NCBI GenBank assembly: GCA_054601695.1
Contig: BAAHQB010000343.1
Coordinates: 109,450 to 173,449 of the forward strand
DNA length: 64,000 bases
Direction of reading: 5' to 3'
DNA from: Amorphochlora amoebiformis
Lineage: Eukaryota > Cercozoa > Chlorarachniophyceae
In this document: positions 1 to 63,690 of the stretch, piece after piece
Numbering within the stretch: the stretch's first letter is position 1
How the letters are laid out: every line of letters begins with the position of its first letter
Made by a program: the position numbers and the translations under genes
The notes under the pieces: model-generated
Databases searched by the model: none
Told to the model about the DNA's origin: nothing
The model's input: the letters and a program-made list of their open reading frames with translations, nothing else

Positions 1-225
1 TATATATATATACATACATTTGTATATATATATATGCAGATATATATATTATCTATACAGACGCACATGTATATACCCTCATGTATACATGTGCCATACA
101 TGTATACTGAACAGACATGTATTCCGAACATACACACATACTAAACATAGGTAAACTGAGTATATGCATACTGAATTATGCACATACTGAACTACATATG
201 TAAAGTAAGATTTATATGTATTCTT

Positions 226-10346
<10,121 letters not shown>

Positions 10347-10959
10347 CTAGATATATAAACGCTTGAAACAGCTACTAGAGCTAAGATACAACTAGTACAA
10401 TCTAGATGTGCTTAGGCTTTTGCATATCTAGCATGCATATATCTAGTATATCTAGCACGGCTGGATTAGGTCACAAGTAGGTAGACTAGACACTAGCTAG
10501 CAATGCATCTATATATATATATAGAGCATGAATCATCAATTGGCTAGATCTAGAGATTGGGCTCGATATCGATCAAGTCTGAGATTACTAGATTTAATTA
10601 ATTAATTAATTACCTAGATTACGTTGGTAATGTATACACAGATACGTCTAGACGTATGTACTAGACTACTACTAGTACTAGGACTACTAGACTAGTACGT
10701 ACATATAATAGTATCTTACGTCTTATATCTAGTATATAGATATACCATACTAGCATAATCTAGAATATTAATATTCTAGCTACAAATATTATCTAGTATA
10801 GTTTTAGGTATAGCTAATCTACGTAGATACACTGTCGGACCAAACTGGATGTATTTTCGATGCTGTACGGTACATTAAGGACAACTTGAAATAAAGGCGG
10901 CATTCATGCGGACGCCGACGGTACAGGAGAAAGCGCGCCTGCTTCTGAGTTCTAATATC
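10347..10959. other. Tail-to-tail spacer GTF3C3/NDC80, CTAG-rich
   Basis: Non-coding spacer between the stop codons of two convergent genes. I count 25 CTAG tetranucleotides in 10347-10800, against roughly 2 expected by chance; typical contexts are ATCTAGAT, ACTAGT and CTAGCTAG. From 10830 to 10959 the sequence is plain and CTAG-free. No reading frame or RNA gene is recognised. Confidence 0.85.
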
Positions 10960-13862
<2,903 letters not shown>

Positions 13863-14040
13863 CTCCAGTTGACCGTTGGCGAGTTTTTCGCGGCCGAAAA
13901 AAAGAAAAAGAAAATCGGATCGGAATCCAGAGATGGGTCCGAATACCGGGATTAGACAGCAAATCACGGTCAACCACCAAATCGGAAAATCAATATCTTT
14001 TCGTTCTATGGCGGATTTGCCCGGTAACGGGTGCTCTTGA
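13863..14040. promoter_or_regulatory. Head-to-head intergenic region NDC80/SRPK
   Basis: Only 178 bp separate two divergent start codons, so both promoters and 5' UTRs must share it. It has a purine run on the plus strand (GAAAAAAAGAAAAAGAAAA near 13897) and no AT microsatellite, CTAG cluster or clear TATA box. Called a bidirectional promoter by position only. Confidence 0.55.
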
Positions 14041-24804
<10,764 letters not shown>

Positions 24805-24852
24805 TATAACGTGTTTTATTTTCAAAGTATGTGTGTATGTGTATTATGTTGG

Positions 24853-24897
<45 letters not shown>

Positions 24898-25763
24898 GAA
24901 AGTGTATATGAATATATTGCAGATGTACATATATATATACATATATTTTAATATATATACACATACATACACATATGTAAATATATATATACACGTATAT
25001 ACACAATCATGTAATACATATATATATATACACATATATACATACAGACCGATTTTTTAAAGTTTTGTTTCTCCCTGCCTAGAGGATTTGCTCACCCTTA
25101 CACTACTTTTAATTAACGTACACCACCTGAAAAACGTGAAAATTGGGCCATGTCTAGATGTATATACGACGCCGCAGAGCTATGCATAGACAGATAGAGT
25201 ACGAGAGAATACTTCCTCCGAATCTCTCTCCCCCCCTACCCCTAGTAATACCCCCCTGTTTGGCTCTTTGAAGGCAATATTACCTTATTAAAGACAATAC
25301 GTGGGATCGAGGGCTTTTTAGAGGGCTCTAGGTACTGACAACTCGACCTGCCCGTAAATAGTTAATCAATTTACGGGAATATCTTTAAAGTTTTGCTTAA
25401 AAGCACTAGTGGTAGTCATTCATGATCAGTGCGCGCAAGCTTGAGCTAGTTGAGTGTTGACACTTGAATAAGAGTTTAACTTCATAAGCATCACTAGATC
25501 AATGTCCGCCAATTCTCTCGCCTGAGTTCGACTTCACACTACTACACTAGTCTAGTAGTGAGTTTAATTATTCATCATGCCACGTGTCCAGACGCGCGTA
25601 CCACTTCCAGCGAATATCTTGACTATTGTAACACTATATCCTAGATCTAGTAGATATCACGTCTAGCACGTGTTCTGTATCTAGTGTATATAGAGTCTCT
25701 AGAGTCTCTACTAGTACTAGTAGTCTACTACTAGACTAGACCTAGCTAGCTAGATGCTAGACG

Positions 25764-25800
<37 letters not shown>

Positions 25801-26275
25801 CTATGATCGATCATACGGTATAGACGGTAGATAGTTGTATTATCTCTATCTAGTCTATATATATGTACATATATAAATGTGTGTGCACGTATATTCTAAA
25901 TTTCTAATAAAAGGCATACCTGCTAGACATCTCTAGATCTAGCAGATCTACAGAAGTGACCGGTGTGGATTAATTAATATACAAATATAATTATAACTTT
26001 AACTTAAAGTCTCATGCCGGTTAATATCTATCTAGTGACTGATTCTAGTCTCCCATGTCTATGTGTCCAGGAATATCTAGAATATCTACTAGATATATGC
26101 TAGATCTAGTATATGCTCGATCATGCATGAGAAGCTTCTAGCTAGCCTATCTAGCCTATATATCTAACCTATAGCTACATGTACAGCACGTTCACGGCAG
26201 AGTCTCGGACTCCTGTAGCTTCCGCAAGTCCAGACCCTCTTAACTAGCTTGAGGAAATGAATTTACATTATCTGG
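24805..26275. other. Tail-to-tail spacer SRPK/zeta-like kinase, CTAG-rich
   Basis: From 24840 to 25050 it holds AT repeat, perhaps the SRPK 3' UTR. From about 25150 to 26180 there are more than 30 CTAG tetranucleotides, densest at 25640-25765 (for example CTAGCTAGCTAG). No coding exon is recognised. Confidence 0.8.
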
Positions 26276-32578
<6,303 letters not shown>

Positions 32579-33024
32579 CTGAAGGCATAAAATCTCGATG
32601 CCGAGAGACCCTCGAGATGTGAGGGGAAGGCCTGCAGATCCTCCTGAGCACCTGACGATGGCGAGGGGACTGCGTGGGAAATCCAATCTCTTAGGTATCC
32701 TGATCTGAATTCTTCATCGGAATAGACGGACGCTAAAGTGAAGGATACCTGCAGGCGAGAATCTGCCACCGCCATGACGGCTAGCAGTAGTAGCATCAAT
32801 GTCGAGGCGAATCTCAAGACGACGGATTGACCGCTGGAGCCATCGTCCGACAAAATCTAAGTTAAGTGACAATGTTGTGACATGCCCCCAATTATCTAAA
32901 AGGATTTGTGACATAGCCCTCGATCACAGGTCAGGTGTGACTTCCCCCTTTGTCGCATGCTGAACCGAAAAACTTTTGGATACCGAAGGTTAACTTTTCG
33001 CTCACGGCAACTTTCCAGCGCAGC
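32579..33024. promoter_or_regulatory. Head-to-head region zeta-like gene/uL6
   Basis: Non-repetitive sequence between a minus-strand gene and the uL6 start. Contains a minus-strand frame 32796-32569 beginning MLLLLAVMAVADSRLQ, hydrophobic like a signal peptide, with a good donor (CAG|GTATCC at 32750); it may be the first exon of the zeta-like gene. The region 32797-33024 is the likely shared promoter. Confidence 0.4.
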
Positions 33025-33777
33025 ATGGGGTCTGTGGAGCGCATAGGGTCCTTCACCGTGGTGGTCGCAGCATGCGTCCTCCTGTCCATCTATGCTATGA
33101 CATCGCAAAACAAACCCAACCTCGCTGCGGGTATCGCTTCTCGTCCGGCGTGCTTCACCCCAGTGTCGCGCCAGCTCAAGCGGTCAGTGTCCGCGAATGG
33201 CCTCTTCATGAAGAAGTTCCAGGTCGTCGGCGTCGGGCATAGAGTCGACCTCGCGGGCAACAACGTGAACTTCGAGCTTGGTAACGACGGTTCCACTACT
33301 CTCCAGATCCCTGAGGGGGTCCAGGTGCGCGTCCCCCGCGACAACACAGTTCTCATCGCGTCTCAGGACAAGGACAAAGTCCTGCAGTTTAGCGACAGCG
33401 TCCAAGCTTTGAAAAAAGACTTAGGTAAGGAGGGCATCAGACGGGTTGGAAAGGGTGTCAAGGAGATCGAGACCCTTGACCCGGTGTTTGAGAAGAAGCT
33501 GAAGCTCGTCGGGGTTGGTTATCGTGCGGCTGTCAAGGGCAAGACCGTGGTGCTCAACCTGGGATACTCTCACCCTATAACTCTCCCCATCCTCGACGGA
33601 GTCACGATCAACTGCCCGAGTAACACTGAGATCGTCCTTAGCGGCAAGGATTCGTGGGCTGTTGGACAGATGGCTTACAATATTAGGGAGTGGCGCAAGC
33701 CGGAGCCGTACAAGGGCAAGGGTATCCGCTACGAGGGAGAGCATGTGATCATGAAGGAGGGAAAGAGGAAAAAGTAA
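33025..33777 (+). CDS. Organellar (probably plastid) ribosomal protein uL6
   Basis: Large-subunit ribosomal protein uL6 of bacterial type, 250 aa, single exon, TAA stop. ATG 33025 is the first in frame. Residues 7-24 are a hydrophobic signal (IGSFTVVVAACVLLSIYA). Residues 25-62 are basic and S/T/A-rich with no acidic residue, like a transit peptide. This bipartite leader suggests import through the secretory route into a complex plastid. The C-terminal domain is canonical: KLVGVGYRAAVKG-type motif at 160-172, LNLGYSHPI at 177-185, and PEPYKGKGIRYEGE at 226-239. The N-terminal domain is odd: residues 66-86 (QVVGVGHRVDLAG...) resemble the C-domain motif rather than the usual bacterial N-domain start. 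It is the only intronless gene here and has no microsatellite. Mitochondrial targeting is the alternative. Confidence 0.88.
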   Translation: MGSVERIGSFTVVVAACVLLSIYAMTSQNKPNLAAGIASRPACFTPVSRQLKRSVSANGLFMKKFQVVGVGHRVDLAGNNVNFELGNDGSTTLQIPEGVQVRVPRDNTVLIASQDKDKVLQFSDSVQALKKDLGKEGIRRVGKGVKEIETLDPVFEKKLKLVGVGYRAAVKGKTVVLNLGYSHPITLPILDGVTINCPSNTEIVLSGKDSWAVGQMAYNIREWRKPEPYKGKGIRYEGEHVIMKEGKRKK

Positions 33778-34335
33778 ATCTTACGCGATTTAATTTGCGT
33801 ACTTGTAGCTACCTAATTTGTAAGAAATCAATGGTGCTGCACCTTTTGTAATTTTGAGTCAATAATTAATTAATAACCCACGCGCATGCAGTGACCAACT
33901 TTTATAGCTGAAGTTTGTTAAATTGCAAAATAACAATTTAGATTATAAGTACTCGGACTACTAAATTCAATTGCAATTATTAAAATACGTACTCATCACT
34001 ATACTGTACTAGTGTACACGAATTATACTACGTGCAGACTAGACAGATCTAGGTAAAATTACGAAATAACTAGATAATTGAATCCGATGATAATATTAAT
34101 ATTTGTCTTGTGTGTAATCTTTAAGCTCTAGAAGCTGCAGGCTGATCGATACTCTAGATACAACTCGAGTATGAAGTTCTAGATATACTAGATATCTAGG
34201 ATATCTATAGTAGATGCTTTAACCTAGTTAATGGCGTACATTCTAACTAGCGCTATAGCTAGACTATTTATCTATAGCTAGAGGCTATATATCTAGTATA
34301 TATCTAGTATATGGTCTATGATATGCAAGATCCAG
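33778..34335. other. Tail-to-tail spacer uL6/SAM50, CTAG-rich
   Basis: The first ~220 bp are plain AT-rich sequence, probably the uL6 3' UTR. From about 34005 to 34320 I count about 14 CTAG tetranucleotides. No coding exon or RNA gene is seen. Confidence 0.8.
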
Positions 34336-40680
<6,345 letters not shown>

Positions 40681-41433
40681 CACACGCGAAAATCGTAAGT
40701 GCGATAAACAGAGAATAATAAGTCGGCAACGAAGATCTAAATAAAAAGAAGAAAAAGTCGGCAAAGTTGGAGGGAGGGGAAGGGGTATCTTCGTCCATGC
40801 AGGCTCGAGCCTCCAACATTCGAGGTAAATACACCAAGTGCACCTTAACAAAACCCACGTTAACCCTGATCGAGCTCGGTGGAAATACAAGTCCCAATCT
40901 GACATGATATTGTCGAAAAATGGACATCGCGGTGTCCAAAAAATGGCATTTTTGGTGTCCATCAGCATAAATGTCTCCAATCTCGACAAATATCGACACT
41001 GTGGAGTTCATTTAGTGTATATCACCTCAAATTACGAAAATTGACATTATATGGTGTCCCGGCAGCGCGAATACAGTCCCTTCCGCTCGGTTCCGCGTTC
41101 CGGCTAGCTTGGTTGACGACGCCCATTCTATGCGCGTCCCCGGTGTATCATTCCAGTGGTTCGATTGCAGGACCCCATAGAGAGTCCTATAGCTATGCAA
41201 TACCGCGAAGAGGTGGTTGTACTTTTTGGAGATGTTTGTGCGGGGGTGTGTGGGGGGATTTTATCAAAATACATGTATATATATATACACATATATATAT
41301 ATATATATTATATATATATGTATATATGTATATATATATGTATATATATATATATTATAAATATATAATATATACATATATATACATATATATATATATT
41401 CAACACAACCAAACACATACCATTGATTTGTAG
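40681..41433. promoter_or_regulatory. Head-to-head region SAM50/RWDD2-like, probably with unassigned 5' exons
   Basis: 40681-41270 is non-repetitive and should contain the divergent promoter. It should also hold the start and N-terminal exons of the plus-strand gene (frames around 41041-41270, e.g. YREEVVVLFGDVCAG at 41200), but I could not fix the frame. 41271-41420 is AT repeat, probably the intron before exon 41434. Confidence 0.4.
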
Positions 41434-47034
<5,601 letters not shown>

Positions 47035-47455
47035 CTTTATTCGAATGATTAACTGATATGTAAAAAATACGAGACTCACAGAACAGATGACTTTATTCGA
47101 ATTATTAACTTATATGTAAAAATACGAGACTCACTGAACAGATGACTTTATTCGAATTATTAACTTATATGTAAAAAATACGAGACTCACTGAACAGATG
47201 ACTTTATTCGAATGATTAACTGATATGTAAAAAATACGAGACTCACTGAACAGATGACTTTATTCGAATTATTAACTTATATGTAAAAATACGAGACTCA
47301 CTGAATGCTGGAAACTAACAAGTGTAGTTACCAGACTAAATCGTGATCATGGTATACGTATAATATGTCGTGTATATAGTGATATGTTCGACTATCCGGG
47401 TATAGATTATGTAATATTATGTGTTTTTTATCTAGTGTGTATGTATAAATTATAA

Positions 47456-47495
<40 letters not shown>

Positions 47496-47506
47496 TGCAT
47501 ATATGT

Positions 47507-47550
<44 letters not shown>

Positions 47551-47561
47551 CACATATATAC

Positions 47562-47624
<63 letters not shown>

Positions 47625-47649
47625 AAGGTGTGTGTTGATATACTAGATG

Positions 47650-47686
<37 letters not shown>

Positions 47687-48555
47687 CATATATATAATAT
47701 ACATATATGTATGATAATACTAGTAATATATATCTAGTACATAGTCTAGATAGTTATTCACATCCAGTGTACTATGATCACTAGAATCACTTCTACTAGT
47801 TCTACATGAGTAATCAGTGATCAGGTACTGTGAGTCTATCACTACGCTGCACGTAATTCGTGTGCACGTGTATGCTTCTGGTCATGAATCATGATCATAC
47901 CCGAATTATTATGCGCATGTATTGATTCTCACTAAACTAGAAATATACTACGTCTAGTACGTATCACCGTACTAGTGCGTACGTACGCATATTGAAATAT
48001 TTCGAATCCGAGGCTAGAATGTTTAAAAATTATATAACCTTTGTCGCTAATTAGGTACGTACGTACGTATCAGCCTTCTACAAGAAATACTAATGTATGT
48101 AACATATTGTACCCTTCAAGAGGGCCATGATCTAGAAATAGCACTAGATACGGTCGAGATCGTTGCAACTTGCCAGTGGCATGTCTCAGTCCGAGTTCGA
48201 GTAGTTTTTATCTAGTGTATGTACATCTTCTATATCGATCAATGGATCTAGACTCTGGAGAATCGTAAACTACTATATCTAGTACATACTAAGGAATATC
48301 AAGAGTATTTTCAAATCCTGACCCTAACCCTATAGCCCTAACCCTAACCTATATGCTACAATGTATGTGCACAATTACATATAGTTTCTAGAGTTATATG
48401 TATTTCATGAATCATAATATGACATTGACTAAAGATAGGATAGTATCTAAAGTGCAGATTATATGTGAATATATATACTATGATAATTACATCTAGATCT
48501 AGTAGATGTTGTGTATACTATGATATGTAAACATGTATATTCTAGATATTACATA

Positions 48556-48644
<89 letters not shown>

Positions 48645-48681
48645 TATCTAGATATATATACATATATATATTTATCTAGTT

Positions 48682-48740
<59 letters not shown>

Positions 48741-48983
48741 TAGATATATATACATAGATATACACACACACATATATATATACTAAATATATTATATATC
48801 ACTGAGTATCTAGCTATATCTCGATTATACTGGCATTAGTTTATATACAACGTCACCACGCACACAATTTGAATACCAAAAATACCAAAAATACGCGCGT
48901 TAAGGATGATAATCGCAGTGTACGTATTATTAACACTAGTAAGTAATGGTGCTAGCTAGATCTGTCTATTATCCAGCTAATAG
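47035..48983. other. Tail-to-tail spacer RWDD2-like/MAPKK-like, CTAG-rich
   Basis: 47035-47310 is minisatellite and 47450-47700 is AT repeat. 47700-48983 is AT-rich unique sequence with nearly 30 CTAG tetranucleotides, and a short degenerate telomeric motif (CCCTAACCCTATAGCCCTAACCC) lies at 48322-48349. No exon is recognised. Confidence 0.8.
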
Positions 48984-58435
<9,452 letters not shown>

Positions 58436-58470
58436 CTCGATTTTATATGACCGCTCTTGGTTTTTATCCT

Positions 58471-58556
<86 letters not shown>

Positions 58557-58767
58557 TAAATGTATATATATATATATATATTATATATATATATATATAT
58601 ATATGTGTATATATACATGTATATATATATATGTACATATGTATGTGTGTATACATAAATGCATGTATGTATTTATGTACATGCATGTGTGCATACAGAT
58701 ATGGATTCAATTTTGTATGTGACATGCATGTGTGTATGTGCGTGTGTGTGTGTGTATAGATATAATA

Positions 58768-58822
<55 letters not shown>

Positions 58823-58871
58823 TGAGATAAACCGAGGTCTTAAAATCAAGAGTATAGGTGATATATATACA

Positions 58872-58903
<32 letters not shown>

Positions 58904-58917
58904 GTATATATATATAT

Positions 58918-58951
<34 letters not shown>

Positions 58952-59136
58952 GCATACACATATATGTACACATGTATATATGTGTACTGATATGTGTGTA
59001 TATGTATACACACATATACACATTCATACACATATACATACACATATACATACACATATACACATACACATATTACCAGTATGTATGTGTTTCTATATAT
59101 TTGTATCTGTGTGTATGTGAATATGGACATGTTTAG
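58436..59136. other. Head-to-head region MAPKK-like/sterol glucosyltransferase
   Basis: Mostly AT/GT microsatellite. One plus-strand candidate exon at 58827-58857 ([11 protein letters not shown]) could belong to the glucosyltransferase N-domain, but its phase does not join directly to exon 59137. The glycosyltransferase N-domain (GTRGD-type motif) is not found here, nor is a clear start codon for either gene. Confidence 0.5.
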
Positions 59137-60083
59137 GACGCCGCCAACTTAGCCGACGCGAAAGGCAATAACCTCCCGTTCGTAGCCGATGCCGTGATTT
59201 CCAATCCCACCACCTACGCGCATGCACATCTCGCCGAGGCCATGGGGGTCCCACTACACATGTTCTTCACCATGCCATGGTCCCCGACAACCGCCTTCCC
59301 CCACCCTTTGGGCAGTGTGGCTTACAGGGAACTCACAGAGGGACACTCGGAGGAGAAGGAGGTCAACGACTTCTTCACGGCCATGCGCAAGTCTCTATTC
59401 CTATTCCATCTATGCGAAACTATACAGTTTAAGTAGAATGTTTATATACGTTCACAGACAAGAGGATGAGAAGAAATCAGCTTGGGTGAATGACAACGTG
59501 TACTCGTACAGAAAGGTGCTACGACCTGGACCTAAACGGTTGTTTTTATATTAAACAAGTTGTCTAAACCTAGGTGGACATGATGATGCACGTGGGCATG
59601 AAGAGCCTGTGCTCCAAGTTTCGCGTCGATCATGGCCTGTCTGGCACATGGAAAGAGGGATCCAACATTATCGAGGCAAGGGAGGTACCTTTCGCCTACA
59701 TCTGGAGCCCTGCCCTCGTTCCCAAGCCGCTCGACTGGGGAACGCACATCGATGTCGTGGGATTTTCGGAGCTGGAGGGCAGCGGTTTTTCAGGTGCGTT
59801 ACATAACGCCGTACTCTCATCTCACATAAACACACATCACAATACAACAACAGGACCCCCGCCAGCCGATATCGATGCATGGATCAAAAAAGAGCCACGA
59901 AAGATCCCCATCTTCATTGGATTTGGAAGCTGTGTGCTGCCCAACGTGAGGAAGGTGGGCGAGACCATCTACGACGCCGCCAAGATGGCCAACGTCCGTG
60001 TCATTATTCAACAGGGCTGGGCAGGACTCGGCAAGGACCTCAAAGGTATCTCAACCTGTATAATGCACATATGCACATTTACG

Positions 60084-60118
<35 letters not shown>

Positions 60119-60121
60119 CAA

Positions 60122-60193
<72 letters not shown>

Positions 60194-60401
60194 GTATATA
60201 TATATATATATATAAATATTGTATAGATTGCATGTATGCACACATATGAAGACGTTGTTATCGCATTGGTACAGTAAAGTAGCTGAAGGATTCGATTGAA
60301 GTCTGTTTCGATTAGGAGTAACAGAAATGTGAGACTAACTTGCCACGAAATCACAAAATATTAAAAACTACGTAGGCCGGACCGGACTTCACCAACAATA
60401 T

Positions 60402-60453
<52 letters not shown>

Positions 60454-60474
60454 ATGTGTATACATATACATACT

Positions 60475-60539
<65 letters not shown>

Positions 60540-61003
60540 ATATATATATATATATTACATATATATATATATATATATTATATTGTTTATGCAACGTAAT
60601 TTACGCGACCGCAGGTAGCATAATCATACACCCTCGGAGTAATAGCAAGAGTAAATACTAGCAACTGCATGGGTACTACAACAGCATGGGTACTACAACG
60701 GGTACTACAAATTGACTATGTTACGAAAGGTTACTTAGGTTGGATACTGTGCGTTGACTCTGTGACATGATGTGAGGTCACGCTTTGTAACGCCTCCTCG
60801 AAGCCCCGTCACTACCGGGTACTGCTGGGTACTACCCCCGTAGTACCGGGTACTACCAGATGTGACGATCTCCAACAATCTCCGGAGTTTTCCAGCAATC
60901 TCAAGCTATTTATAGTATACGTAAGACCATGTTTCAACATGCTGTCGATATCTACTCTTCGAACTGCGTCCCCTCATGATATTTATATTGCTGTTTTTGC
61001 AAT

Positions 61004-61069
<66 letters not shown>

Positions 61070-61403
61070 ATAGCTGCGGTGCAGCCAGTACACGTGTCAT
61101 TGATTAGTCCGATTGTTACTGGGTAACTTGAGTTATGAAGGCTATGACTGGTTGGATTTCTAACTAGTTCGAATTTCTCTTCCTTTCTCTCGGAACCTAA
61201 TCGAACCTTCTAGAATGCCTCCAGGGTGTTCCGGCTAGTACCGGGTAGTCCCCGTTAGTGCCGGGTAGTACCGGCTACTCCAATCTCCAATAGTCTCTGG
61301 GATCTCCAGCGATCCCTAGTACAGCTAAAACTATGTTTTAATATGCGACCGATATCTACTCTTCGAGCTGCGTTCGCTCGTGCTATGTATATGGTCGTTC
61401 CAA

Positions 61404-61457
<54 letters not shown>

Positions 61458-61823
61458 ATATATACATATATATATACGATAATACATGTCTATATAATAG
61501 ATGTAATATTCAAATACATATGTTTCATTAAGGCCTTCAAGGTGTGAGTTTTGTGAACGGCGCGAAAGGTCCGGACGGAGGTGTGACGGCAGACGAGTTG
61601 GATCTTAAGGCCAACGATTTTTGCCTCGTTATAGGCCGCGTCGCACACTCTTGGTTGTTTGAAAAGGTAGCCGGAGTCGTGCACCACGGCGGCGCGGGTA
61701 CCACATACGCAGGTCTCAAGGCTGCGCGCCCTACACTCATCGCTCCCTTCTTTGGCGACCAACCCTTTTGGGGCCAGATGGTACCTCACAACAATTCAGA
61801 ATCTGTACAATCATGATGCATAC

Positions 61824-61873
<50 letters not shown>

Positions 61874-61890
61874 TAGATACATCATATAAT

Positions 61891-61940
<50 letters not shown>

Positions 61941-63032
61941 AAAATATATAGTACGTATACTGTATTGTATATATTATATATCTATGTACTACGTATATGT
62001 ATATATTGTATATATTATATATCTATGTAAATTGTTACAGCATGTAGAGCTAGCGCGGAACCGATAGCTAGTTAACTACGCGGCGGCTGCCTAGACTACC
62101 GTCAGTTCCTCAGAGTAGACGGGTAGTAGCACACTAGTCGGAACCCAGAATATTCTCGGAACCCATACGGTTCCGGAGCAAGAAAGGAAGTATCTGACTA
62201 CCGCAAGCAGTTATCTATAATCATTCGTCATAATCCAAACGGACTTGAATCGAACTCTGGACTACCATCTAGTATACCACTGCGCTAACAGTAAATACAT
62301 GTAAATATTTAAATATGAACACACGGATATATAGGTGAACAATGCTGGGGCAGGACCGAAGCCAACCGCTGTCGAGTCGTGGAGGGCCAAGACACTTGCC
62401 GAAGCGTTCTTGTCAATGTTTACTAAGGAACAAAAAAAGGCCGCTCTTCTTATCTCCAAGGCTTTCAAGCGCGAGAATGGGGCTCGTGAGGCCGTGCGCA
62501 TATTCCACGAAAAAATGCTCATCGGTCAGCTCGAGTGCGATCTCCTCCAGACCGACGTGGCGCGGTACTACGTGCCAAATTGGAGACTAAAGCTTGGCAT
62601 TAAGGGGTTCGTGATTATGCGCAAGCACCAGCCCGAATGGCACAAGATCTTAATGGGGAAGGTACATCGCTATAAGACGTGCGATTGGAACTTGGCCACC
62701 ATGTCAAGCATGGGCGAAGAGGTGAAGCAATTGGATCTAAGCCAGGCGGTATGTTCTACTTGTAACAGTCCACTGACACTAGTAAAATCTCATATCTATC
62801 GAGCTCTGCCTTTTTACTCAAATAATCTAGATCATGGATATATACATTTGCAACGGTCGCCAACTTCTAGGACTTCAGCATAACATTTAATGGCTTGTAC
62901 ATGTAGGTGACATCCAAAGAGGTCGAGGTTGCTTTGCGTAACCTAAAGGCTATAATGGACGCTCGCGGACAGAACCATCACAGCAAAGACCTCCTCGATG
63001 TCATCCATCCGGATCCTCGCATCAGATTGTAA
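59137..63032 (+). CDS. Sterol 3-beta-glucosyltransferase (UGT80/ATG26 type), N-terminus missing
   Basis: GT1/GT28-type enzyme transferring glucose from UDP-glucose to membrane sterols. Exons, all phases consistent: 59137-59390 ([35 protein letters not shown]), 59458-59515, 59574-59793 ([14 protein letters not shown]), 59854-60045 ([13 protein letters not shown]), 61533-61780 ([30 protein letters not shown]), 62335-62748, 62907-63032 (TAA). This gives 503 aa covering the acceptor-domain end and the whole UDP-sugar domain; the His/Gly/Gln signature for UDP-glucose is intact. About 130-200 N-terminal residues expected for the family are not found upstream, where the opposite-strand kinase begins. 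The first three introns are 58-67 nt; the intron 60046-61532 and the next carry AT repeat and SINE-like copies. The stop codon lies only about 130 bp from telomere-like repeats. Confidence 0.9.
60740..61000 (+). mobile_element. SINE-like element, copy A
   Basis: Contains GAGGTCACGCTTTGTAACGC, GGGTACTACC, AATCTCCGGAG, ATAGTATACGTA and CGATATCTACTCTTCGAACT in the same order as copies B and C, followed by AC and AT tracts. A tRNA-like head is not evident. Confidence 0.6.
61070..61400 (+). mobile_element. SINE-like element, copy B
   Basis: Possible tRNA-like start (TATAGCTGCGGTGCAGCC at 61071), then CTTCCTTTCTCTCGGAACC (shared with 62160-62195 inverted), TAGTACCGGCTACTCC, GATCTCCAGCGATC and CGATATCTACTCTTCGAGCT, then an AT tract. 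Lies in the glucosyltransferase intron. Confidence 0.6.
62100..62293 (-). mobile_element. SINE-like element, 5' part with tRNA-like head
   Basis: Minus-strand head at 62293-62229: TTAGCGCAGTGGTATAC (A box) and AGTTCGATTCAAG (B-box-like), about 33 nt apart, lacking an acceptor stem, so not a functional tRNA. It continues into CTTCCTTTCTTGCTCCGGAACC and GGTTCCG as in copy B. Confidence 0.65.
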
Positions 63033-63160
63033 CCAGTCAATGTTTAGTACTCAAGAATAACTAGAATAACTAGAACAATGAGTAAAGATCGAAGTCGAAT
63101 TTGCATTTAGTATTCATTTTGGAAAGCCGACAAGCCAGGATTAATTAGTCTGACACCCAA
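63033..63160. other. Short unique spacer between last gene and telomeric repeats
   Basis: About 130 bp of ordinary sequence, presumably the glucosyltransferase 3' UTR. No other feature. Confidence 0.6.
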
Positions 63161-63690
63161 GGGAAAGGGTTAGGATGTCGGGTTAGGGTTAGGGTGTCGG
63201 GTTAGGGTGTCGGGATAGGGTCTAGAGGGTTAGGGTGTCGGGTTAGGGTTAGGTTGTCGTGTGAGGGTTAGTGTGTCGGGTTAGGGTGTCGGGATAGGGT
63301 CTAGACTGACACTCTAGAGGGTTAGGGTGTCGGGTTAGGGTTAGGTTGTCGGGTTAGGGTGTCGGGTTAGGGTTAGGGTGTCGGGTTAGGGTTAGGGTGT
63401 CGGGTTAGGGTGTCGGGTTAGGGTGTCGGGTTAGGGGGTCGGGTTAGGGTGTCGGGTTAGGGTGTCGGGTTAGGGTGTCGGGTTAGGGTGTCGGGTTAGG
63501 GTTAGGGTTAGGGTTAGGGTTAGGGTTAGGGTTAGGGTTAGGGTTAGGGTTAGGGTTAGGGTTAGGGTTAGGGTTAGGGTTAGGGTTAGGGTTAGGGTTA
63601 GGGTTAGGGTGTCGGGTTAGGGTGTCGGGTTAGGGTGTCGGGTTAGGGTGTCGGGTTAGGGTGTCGGGTTAGGGTTAGGGTTAGGGTGTC
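63161..63690. repeat. Mixed subtelomeric repeat (GGGTTAGGGTGTCG)
   Basis: Tandem units alternating TTAGGG with GTGTCGGG, including larger duplicated blocks such as GATAGGGTCTAGA...GGGTTAGGGTGTC. A pure TTAGGG run lies inside at about 63495-63610, then GTGTCGGG units return until about 63690. Confidence 0.92.

Noticed and set aside
32950-33024. Upstream extension of uL6 by 25 residues
   Set aside because: It would start at TTG; the first ATG is 33025 and directly begins a good signal sequence.
40838-41044. 68-residue plus-strand frame as a small gene
   Set aside because: Lies in the SAM50 promoter region, has no recognisable similarity, and overlaps other equally open frames.
62229-62293. 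Functional tRNA gene
   Set aside because: A and B boxes are recognisable but there is no acceptor stem or convincing anticodon arm, and a second copy is joined to a repeated body; treated as a SINE-like head.
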